Shown one piece after another: positions 1 to 5,268 of a DNA stretch of 7,964 bases. The notes below the pieces were generated by a model. The model searched no databases. It had not been told where the DNA came from and saw only the letters and a program-made list of their open reading frames with translations. The translations under genes and the position numbers were made by a program. Source of the DNA: Pseudomonadota bacterium (GTDB taxonomy: Bacteria > Myxococcota > UBA9042 > PHBI01); contig SYAK01000074.1 in the NCBI GenBank assembly GCA_005788935.1, positions 1 through 7,964 of the forward strand. The letters are read 5' to 3'. Positions within the stretch are counted from its first letter, which is position 1; each line of letters opens with the position of its first letter.

Positions 1-2
1 AC

Positions 3-1556
3 TTCCGTCCGGATTACCGAAACATCCGCGAGGCGTGGGTGACCATGGGGTCCCCGCGCATCGCCGCCTTCACCGCGACCGCGACGCCCGTCGTGCGGCG
101 CGACATCCTGAGCGCCCTCGGGCTCTCGGCCCCAGCGGGGGGGCGTGACGGCGGCCCGACAATCCCGGACGCGCCAGTCGCGCGCGTCGAGGTCTCGGGC
201 TTCCTGCGCGACAACCTCCACCTCTCCGTCGTGCCCATCAGGCGCATGGCCGAGAAGCTGACCTGGACGCGGGACCTGCTGCGGGTCGCCCTCGCCGGCG
301 GCGGGGCAGCCATCGTCTACTGCGCCACGCGCAAGCACTGCGACGAGGTCCACACGCAGCTGCGGCGCCTGCGGGTCGACGCGATGACCTACCACGGCGG
401 CCTCGCAGACGACGAGCGCGCCCGCGCCCAGGAGCGCTTCCAGGCGGGTGACCGGGTCGTCATGGTCGCGACGAACGCCTTCGGCATGGGGGTCGACAAG
501 CCCGACGTCCGGCTCGTCGTCCACTGGGACCTGCCCGGCACGGTCGACGCCTACTCTCAGGAGGCCGGGCGGGCGGGCCGCGACGGGCAGCGGGCGCAGG
601 CGGTGCTGCTCTTCACGCAGGCCGACATGCGCATCCATGAGTTCTTCATCCGGGCGGGCGGCGAGAGCCTGCCCGCCGACCGCTACCTCGCGTGGGCCGA
701 GGCCGAACGGCAGAAGCTGCGCGCGATGGTGCGCTTCGCCTGGCACGCCGGCTGCCGCCACCGCGCGCTGTTGCGCTATTTCGGAGAGAGCCCGAGAGGT
801 TGCGAGCCCGACGTCCCGGACGGACCGGCGTGCGACAACTGCCGCGGGCACCTCGGGCTGCCAGGCCTCGCGCGCCCCGAGGCGCCGCGCGAGGACGACA
901 GCGGCGGCTGGCACGAGACGGCGCCGCGCGAGCTTCGAGAGGCCGAGGCGGTCGTCGTCCAGAAGATCCTGTCGGCGGTCGCGCGGGCGAACGGGCGGCT
1001 GCCCCCGCGGGCCCTCGTCGAGGTGCTGCGCGGGGCCGCGGGGCGCGAGTCCGAGGGCGACCCGATCCGAACCTCGCGCAGCTTCGGTCTGCTCGCCGAC
1101 ATGGACGCGCGCATGCTCTCGAGGGTCCTGGACGCGCTCGGAGACGCTGGCTGCTGGCGCGGCTTCAACCCGTCCCTCACCCCGCTCGGCGTCGAGGTGA
1201 TGTGGCGCCGCGCGTCGGTCCCGCTCGCGCTGCCGCCCTTCACGGAGATCAGCGAGGGGGCGCGAGCGCGGACGCGCCAGGACCCACGGCCGTCGCCCAA
1301 GCTCATGGCCTGGGGTGCCACCCGTGGGCCGCGGCCAGCCGACGCCGAGGCCCGCCTCGAGGCGCTGCGGGCGAAGCGCCTCGCCCTCGCGCAGGACGAG
1401 GGGGTCCCGCCCTACCGCATCGCGACGAACAAGGTCCTCGAGAGCCTCATCCACCTCGCGCCGAGCGCCTCGCGCGAGCAGTGGCTCGCCGTCCACGGCG
1501 TCGGCGAGCGCACGGTTGACGCATTGCGGTCGGCTTTTGGGCCACTTCTGCAATAG
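3..1556 (+). CDS. recQ: ATP-dependent DNA helicase RecQ, 5'-truncated by window edge
   Basis: 3'-5' DNA helicase of the RecQ family, acting in recombination and replication-fork repair in the cytosol. The reading frame is open to the window edge, and the codons before the GTG at 39 (FRPDYRNIREAW) match the RecQ segment just after the DEAH box. The true start and motifs I-II therefore lie upstream and GTG39 is not the start. Counting from GTG39, visible parts are motif III (FTATATP, about 11-17), motif IV (AIVYCATRKHCDEV, about 90-103), motif V (ATNAFGMGVDKPDVR, about 144-158) and motif VI (YSQEAGRAGRDGQ, 172-184). Then come the zinc-binding cysteines C239, C255, C265 and C268, an RQC winged-helix region (about 300-395) and a C-terminal HRDC domain (about 435-505, with HGVGERTVDAL). 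This is the full RecQ-RQC-HRDC layout of E. coli RecQ. A Gly/Pro-rich insertion follows motif III (about 30-45). The lipoprotein gene starts 54 bp downstream, probably from its own promoter. Confidence 0.95.
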   Translation, partial: FRPDYRNIREAWVTMGSPRIAAFTATATPVVRRDILSALGLSAPAGGRDGGPTIPDAPVARVEVSGFLRDNLHLSVVPIRRMAEKLTWTRDLLRVALAGGGAAIVYCATRKHCDEVHTQLRRLRVDAMTYHGGLADDERARAQERFQAGDRVVMVATNAFGMGVDKPDVRLVVHWDLPGTVDAYSQEAGRAGRDGQRAQAVLLFTQADMRIHEFFIRAGGESLPADRYLAWAEAERQKLRAMVRFAWHAGCRHRALLRYFGESPRGCEPDVPDGPACDNCRGHLGLPGLARPEAPREDDSGGWHETAPRELREAEAVVVQKILSAVARANGRLPPRALVEVLRGAAGRESEGDPIRTSRSFGLLADMDARMLSRVLDALGDAGCWRGFNPSLTPLGVEVMWRRASVPLALPPFTEISEGARARTRQDPRPSPKLMAWGATRGPRPADAEARLEALRAKRLALAQDEGVPPYRIATNKVLESLIHLAPSASREQWLAVHGVGERTVDALRSAFGPLLQ

Positions 1557-1574
1557 ACCCCGCCTCGCGCGGGC

Positions 1575-1603
1575 TTGCGCCAGCCGGGCACGACCGCTAG
1601 GCT
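1575..1603 (+). promoter_or_regulatory. possible promoter for the lipoprotein gene, leaderless layout
   Basis: A weak -35-like TTGCGC (1575-1580) and a -10-like TAGGCT (1598-1603) are separated by exactly 17 nt. The predicted transcription start falls at about 1610, on the ATG at 1611, implying a leaderless or nearly leaderless mRNA. No Shine-Dalgarno sequence precedes this ATG, which fits. Each hexamer matches the consensus at only about half its positions, so this is suggestive only. Confidence 0.3.
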
Positions 1604-1610
1604 CGCTCCC

Positions 1611-2108
1611 ATGCGTTACCGTCGTGAGCTGCTGCCTCCTCCCGCGACCCCGCTGATGCGTGCCGGGCTCGCGGTGTCCGCCTCCCTCGTCCTCGGCTGC
1701 GTGCCCGAGGACCCGGCGCCACCCGCCTCCGACGCCGGCCTCAGCGATGCCATGACCGCCGACCTGCCGATCCCGCCGCAGCCGCCCCCGCGCGACGCGG
1801 ACGAGGCGCAGGATGTCCAGATCGGCCCTCAGCCTGGCCCAGACGAGGACGCCGACGCGGGGGATGGGCCGCTCCCGCCCCAGCCGCCGCCGCGCGAGGA
1901 CATCGTCGAGACGCCCGACGTCCACGACGACGAGCTGCCCATCGCGCCGCAGCCAGCGCCGCAGGACGCCTACGAGCCGCAGGATCTCGGCCCGGACGAG
2001 GACGCTCCGATCCCGCCGCAGCCCGCTCCGTGGGACGTCGACGAGGGTACGGACGCGGACGACGGCGACACCCCGATCCCGCCACAACCGCCGCCGCAGC
2101 CGCGCTGA
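1611..2108 (+). CDS. Pro/Asp-rich repeat lipoprotein, function unknown
   Basis: Predicted 165-residue exported lipoprotein that I do not recognise as a named family. The N-terminus has basic residues (MRYRRE), a hydrophobic stretch (about 18-29) and a lipobox-like LVLGC with Cys30 as the lipidation site. The mature part is acidic and low in complexity, almost free of large hydrophobic residues, and carries six copies of a P-I/L-x-P-Q-P-x-P motif, starting near residues 53, 70, 87, 110, 133 and 155, with Asp/Glu-rich spacers. It ends in PPPQPR. Such a chain is likely disordered at the cell surface or in the periplasm. ATG1611 was chosen over an upstream in-frame TTG at 1575 because of the promoter-like sequence, and over ATG1656 because that would leave a signal peptide of only 14 residues. 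The oxygenase gene begins 36 nt downstream on the same strand, so the two are probably co-transcribed. Lipidation is inferred; the middle lipobox Leu is not ideal. Confidence 0.75.
   Translation: MRYRRELLPPPATPLMRAGLAVSASLVLGCVPEDPAPPASDAGLSDAMTADLPIPPQPPPRDADEAQDVQIGPQPGPDEDADAGDGPLPPQPPPREDIVETPDVHDDELPIAPQPAPQDAYEPQDLGPDEDAPIPPQPAPWDVDEGTDADDGDTPIPPQPPPQPR
1767..2096 (+). repeat. in-gene tandem repeat coding six PIPPQPPP-like units
   Basis: Within the lipoprotein, units read PIPPQPPP (53-60), QIGPQPGP (70-77), PLPPQPPP (87-94), PIAPQPAP (110-117), PIPPQPAP (133-140) and PIPPQPPP (155-162). Start-to-start spacing is 17, 17, 23, 23 and 22 residues, so the first and last halves seem to have expanded with different unit lengths. 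DNA conservation is strongest in the gatcccgcc(g/a)ca core. Spacers are rich in Asp, Glu and Ala. Confidence 0.8.
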
Positions 2109-2133
2109 TTTCGCCCGCGCCGCCCCCGTGCCC

Positions 2134-2139
2134 GAGGAG
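2134..2139 (+). promoter_or_regulatory. ribosome binding site deciding the oxygenase start
   Basis: GAGGAG lies 5 nt before ATG2145 but only 2 nt before the in-frame GTG at 2142. The spacing favours ATG2145. Confidence 0.6.
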
Positions 2140-2144
2140 CCGTG

Positions 2145-3119
2145 ATGGCCCGCGACTTCCCCCTGCCGCCCGTCTGGCGGGCCTGGGTGCTCGAGAACCT
2201 GAACCACGACGTGAACCCGGCCTCGGTCGTGCGCACGCTGACGGAGCGCGGGCTGACCGAAGAGGCCGCGCGGCGCGAGGTGGCGCTCGCAGCGGACGGT
2301 TACGCGCGCCAGCTGCACGCCTTCGTCAAGCTGATGCGCGGACTGCGGACGCCGGACGCGACCCTGCCCGAGCAGGATCGCCTCGACCCGGAGCGCTTCT
2401 GGGAGGCCCACTGGGAGGCCAACCGTCCACTGCTCGTCCGCGGGCTCACGCGCGACTGGCCCGCGGCCACCCGCTGGTCCTTCGAGGCCTGGCGGAGCGA
2501 GCTCGCCGAGCTGCCACTCGAGGTGGAAGTCGAGCGCGACCCGAAGAACCACAGCCTCGGTCGCTTCGTCCAGACGACCCTCGGGGCCTTCCTCGCCGGG
2601 ATGCGCACAGACGACGACGCCCCCGACGACGACAGCCAGTACGCCGTTGCGCGCAACTTCAACGCTCGACATCCTGCGTGGCAGCGGCTGCTCGCCGATC
2701 TCGCCCCCGACCCTGCCCTCTTCGACCCAGCCCGCGCCGTCGGCGGGACGAGCCTCTGGATCGGGCCGCGCGGCACGCAGACGCCGCTCCACCACGACTC
2801 GACGAACATCCTCTTCTGCCAGTTCGTCGGGCGAAAGCGCTTCCACCTCGTGGCGCCCTACGTGACCGAGCTCTGGAGCCACCTCGACAGCTTCTACGTC
2901 GTCGGCGACCTCGCCACCGTGCCAGACGGCACCCCGATCTTCGACGTGACGCTTGGACCTGGCGACGCCCTCTTCATCCCGGCCGGCTGGTTCCACCGCG
3001 TGCAGGCGCTCGACGCCAGCATCTCGTATTCCTTCATGAACTTCCGCCGACCGAACAGCTTCGCCTTCTACGCCCCTGGTCCGCTGCTCGCTGACCCGCC
3101 GCTGCCGAAGCCGCGCTGA
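2145..3119 (+). CDS. JmjC/cupin-8 family Fe(II)/2-oxoglutarate-dependent oxygenase
   Basis: Predicted 324-residue cupin-like (JmjC-type) oxygenase; the family uses Fe(II), O2 and 2-oxoglutarate, mostly to hydroxylate amino-acid side chains in proteins or peptides. The iron facial triad is visible as H216-H217-D218 (HxD form, in TPLHHDSTN) and H284 (in GWFHRV). K231 in GRKRFHL is the likely 2-oxoglutarate-binding lysine. RPLLVRGL near residue 98 is the usual entry to the cupin-8 domain, and GDALFIPAGWFH is the typical distal strand. Residues about 1-60 form a small helical N-terminal part (ENLNHDVNPASVVRTLTERG) that resembles a leader module seen, from memory, on other bacterial cupin-like proteins. 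There is no signal peptide, so the enzyme is cytosolic and would act before export of any lipoprotein substrate. It follows the repeat lipoprotein by 36 nt with its own RBS and converges with cysM. Family assignment is firm; the substrate is unknown. Confidence 0.9.
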   Translation: MARDFPLPPVWRAWVLENLNHDVNPASVVRTLTERGLTEEAARREVALAADGYARQLHAFVKLMRGLRTPDATLPEQDRLDPERFWEAHWEANRPLLVRGLTRDWPAATRWSFEAWRSELAELPLEVEVERDPKNHSLGRFVQTTLGAFLAGMRTDDDAPDDDSQYAVARNFNARHPAWQRLLADLAPDPALFDPARAVGGTSLWIGPRGTQTPLHHDSTNILFCQFVGRKRFHLVAPYVTELWSHLDSFYVVGDLATVPDGTPIFDVTLGPGDALFIPAGWFHRVQALDASISYSFMNFRRPNSFAFYAPGPLLADPPLPKPR

Positions 3120-3121
3120 GC

Positions 3122-3134
3122 GCCCGCACAGGGC
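3122..3134. terminator. short hairpin in the convergent gap, possible weak terminator
   Basis: GCCC-GCACA-GGGC forms a 4-bp stem with a 5-nt loop in the 16 bp between the oxygenase stop codon and the cysM stop codon. No U-tract follows on either strand. It is the only candidate in this gap for ending transcription of the two converging genes. Confidence 0.2.
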
Positions 3135-3135
3135 T

Positions 3136-4092
3136 TCACCACCAATGCACCTCGTCGAGCTCGGTCGCGTGCGCGGCGGCGGCCTGCCAAGGCTGTGCTG
3201 GCAGATACTTCCAGCCTGAATCCGAGAACATGCAGACGATGTTGCCGCCCGCTTCGGGCAGCCGCTCGGCCTCCTTGAAGGCGACGTGCAGGCTCGCCCC
3301 AGCGCTGACCCCGACGAGGAGCCCCTCTTCGAGGGCCACGCGGCGCGTCGCGTTCAGCGAGTCGGCCGCGGTCACGATCCAGCGCCCGTTGAGCGCGCCG
3401 AGATCGAGCAGCGGCGGCATGAAGCTGTCCTCGATGCGCCGCAGCCCTTGCAGACACTCGCCGAGCTGCGGCTCGAGGCCGACGATGCGCGCCTTCGGGA
3501 AGGCCTCGCGGATACGCCTGCCGCATCCCATGATGGTGCCACCGGTCCCGATTCCGGAGATGAAGACATCAATCTGATCAAGCGCCTCGACGATCTCGGC
3601 ACCGGTCTGGTAATAATGCGTCTCGATGTTCAGGCAGCTCGAGAACTGCTGGACGGCGTAGACATTGTCGGGGTCCGACTCGGCCATGCCGCGCGCCATG
3701 TCGATGGCCCCGCGGGTGCCAGCCTCGGGCGGGCACCAGTGGATCTCGACCCCGAGCGTCTCGAGGATGTTCGGGACCGCTGGCACGACGCCGTGCGGCA
3801 GGATGATGCGCGTCCGGTAGCCGCGCTGCTTGGCGATCATCGCGAGTGCTATCGCGGTGTTGCCCGTTGACGCCTCGACGAGCGTCATGCCCGGGCGCAG
3901 GTCGCCGCGGGCCTCTGCGTCGTCGATGAGGCGCCGCGCGATGCGGTCCTTGATGGAGCCCGTCGGGTTCGTCCCCTCGAGCTTCGCGAAGATGCGGACG
4001 CCCGGTCGCGGCGAGAGGTGCCGCAGCTCGACGAGCGGGGTGTGGCCGATCAGCTCGAGAGGCGAGCGGGGACTCTGCGCGAGGGGGTGCAT
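3136..4092 (-). CDS. cysM: CysM-type cysteine synthase (PLP-dependent)
   Basis: PLP fold-type II enzyme of the cysteine synthase family, 318 residues, forming L-cysteine from an activated serine and a sulfur donor in the cytosol. K48 in NPTGSIKDR is the PLP lysine. The cofactor-phosphate loop is GIGTGGT (180-186), and S263 in GVSAGAS matches the residue facing the pyridine nitrogen. The segment EPQLGECLQGLRRIEDSF (about 207-224) and the end SGWKYLP followed by an extended tail ending in HWW look more like M. tuberculosis CysM, from memory, than CysK. R218 aligns with Arg220 of that enzyme, linked to O-phosphoserine use, but E. coli CysM also has an Arg here, so the substrate (O-acetylserine or O-phosphoserine) stays open. 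Two oddities: the substrate loop reads STGNTA (75-80) where TSGNTG is usual, and the usual MPxxxSxER stretch is LPHGVVPAVPN (99-109). No CysO or Mec gene is visible. It sits 28 bp after the tail-anchored kinase. Confidence 0.85.
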   Translation of the reverse strand: MHPLAQSPRSPLELIGHTPLVELRHLSPRPGVRIFAKLEGTNPTGSIKDRIARRLIDDAEARGDLRPGMTLVEASTGNTAIALAMIAKQRGYRTRIILPHGVVPAVPNILETLGVEIHWCPPEAGTRGAIDMARGMAESDPDNVYAVQQFSSCLNIETHYYQTGAEIVEALDQIDVFISGIGTGGTIMGCGRRIREAFPKARIVGLEPQLGECLQGLRRIEDSFMPPLLDLGALNGRWIVTAADSLNATRRVALEEGLLVGVSAGASLHVAFKEAERLPEAGGNIVCMFSDSGWKYLPAQPWQAAAAHATELDEVHWW

Positions 4093-4096
4093 CCGG

Positions 4097-4103
4097 ACCT
4101 CCC
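4097..4103 (-). promoter_or_regulatory. ribosome binding site of cysM
   Basis: On the - strand GGGAGGT lies 4 nt before ATG4092. It is the clearest Shine-Dalgarno sequence in the kinase-cysM unit and fixes this start in the 28-bp gap after the kinase stop. Confidence 0.65.
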
Positions 4104-4120
4104 GGTGAGGGCGAGGGTGG

Positions 4121-5263
4121 TTACAGAAGGGACCAGGCGAGTGCTGCGACCCCGCTTCCGAGTACCGTCAACGCAGTCAGCGGCCAGAGCATCCCGGCGA
4201 CAGCGGCGTCAGCCTCCGAGGCCGTGCCAAGGTCTGTCCGACCGGCCGCGGGCCCGGGGTCGAGACCCGCAACGTGGGCGGTCATGACGGTGCCAGCGCT
4301 GCGATGCGTGACCTCGGACGGGCGGCGCGTCGTGATCCGGTCGCGGTAGAGGACCTGCATGAAATCGCGCAGCGAATCGGCCCCCGGATCGGGGACGTGG
4401 GCTGTCTGCCACGCGCTCAGCTCGCGGATGAACGTCGCCGCGTCCGCGTGCCGCCAGTCGCGGTCCTTCTCGAGCGCTGTCAGCACGATGCGGTCGAGGT
4501 CCGCGTCGACGGCCGAGTTCAGGGTCGACGGCGGCGGGGCCGGGTCCTTCATGATGGCGGTCAGCGCCTCGAAATCGGTGTCGCGCAGCCAGAGGCGGTC
4601 GCACGTCAGAAGCTCCCACAGCACGACCCCGAGCGCGAAGAGGTCGGAGCGGCCATCGAGGCCTTTGCCGCGCGCCTGCTCGGGGCTCATGTAGGCGACC
4701 TTGCCCTTGACCATGCCAGCCTGCGTCTTCGTCGATCGCTCGGCCGCCTTGGCGATGCCGAAGTCCATGAGCTTGACCTGCCCGTCCCAGGTGATCATCG
4801 CGTTGTGGGGCGAGATGTCGCGGTGGACGATGCCGAGCGGCTTGCCGCGGTGCTGCTTCGTGTGGGCGTAGTCGAGGCCGCGCGCGAGATCGACGGCGAT
4901 GGCGACGCACTGGGCGACCGAGAGGCGCGTGCCCTCGGCGAGGCAGCGGTCGAGGAGGTCGGTGAGGTCCGCCCCGTCGACGAACTCCATGGCGATGTAG
5001 TACTGCCCGTCGACGACATCGAAATCGTAGATCTCGATGATGTTCGGATGCTTGAGCTTCGACGTCAGCGAAGCCTCGTCCACGAACATGCGGACGAAGG
5101 CCTCCTCGCCCGAGTAATTGGGCAGGATGCGCTTCACGACGACGTCGCGCTCGCCGCGCACCGGGTCGGGGCCGCGCGCGAAGAACAGCTCGGCCATGCC
5201 GCCGAGGGCGAGCCGTCTGAGCAGCGTGTAGCTGCCGAACTGCCGCGGGAGGGGCTCGGCCAT
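4121..5263 (-). CDS. tail-anchored Ser/Thr protein kinase (Hanks type)
   Basis: 380-residue eukaryotic-like Ser/Thr kinase. The kinase domain spans about residues 11-285: glycine loop LALGGMAELFFA (18-29), catalytic Lys44 in VVVKR, the C-helix Glu63 in VDEASL, catalytic loop HRDISPHN (H147, R148, D149, N154), DFG (167-169) and SPE (193-195). All key residues are present, so it should be active. The activation segment has several Ser/Thr (STKT, 177-180) suited to autophosphorylation. A polar linker (about 290-354) leads to one hydrophobic segment (about 356-380) that ends the protein. With no extracellular sensor domain, this is a tail-anchored, cytosol-facing kinase. The N-terminus and HRDISPHN are typical of myxobacterial kinases. 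It starts 5 bp after the stop of the preceding kinase, with only a weak RBS, so translational coupling is likely. Targets cannot be read from the sequence; the neighbouring kinase and CysM are candidates. Confidence 0.93.
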   Translation of the reverse strand: MAEPLPRQFGSYTLLRRLALGGMAELFFARGPDPVRGERDVVVKRILPNYSGEEAFVRMFVDEASLTSKLKHPNIIEIYDFDVVDGQYYIAMEFVDGADLTDLLDRCLAEGTRLSVAQCVAIAVDLARGLDYAHTKQHRGKPLGIVHRDISPHNAMITWDGQVKLMDFGIAKAAERSTKTQAGMVKGKVAYMSPEQARGKGLDGRSDLFALGVVLWELLTCDRLWLRDTDFEALTAIMKDPAPPPSTLNSAVDADLDRIVLTALEKDRDWRHADAATFIRELSAWQTAHVPDPGADSLRDFMQVLYRDRITTRRPSEVTHRSAGTVMTAHVAGLDPGPAAGRTDLGTASEADAAVAGMLWPLTALTVLGSGVAALAWSLL

Positions 5264-5268
5264 GGGGC

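Noticed and set aside
692..1519. 275-codon + strand frame inside recQ
   Set aside because: Out-of-frame, Arg/Ala-rich; the RecQ Zn, RQC and HRDC segments are in the other frame.
2030..3094. 354-codon + strand frame overlapping the lipoprotein end and the oxygenase
   Set aside because: Arg/Pro/Ala-rich out-of-frame reading; the oxygenase frame holds the HxD...H triad.
3136..5263. Kinases feeding O-phosphoserine to the CysM enzyme
   Set aside because: Protein kinases make phosphoserine within proteins, not free O-phosphoserine, so a direct metabolic link is not supported.
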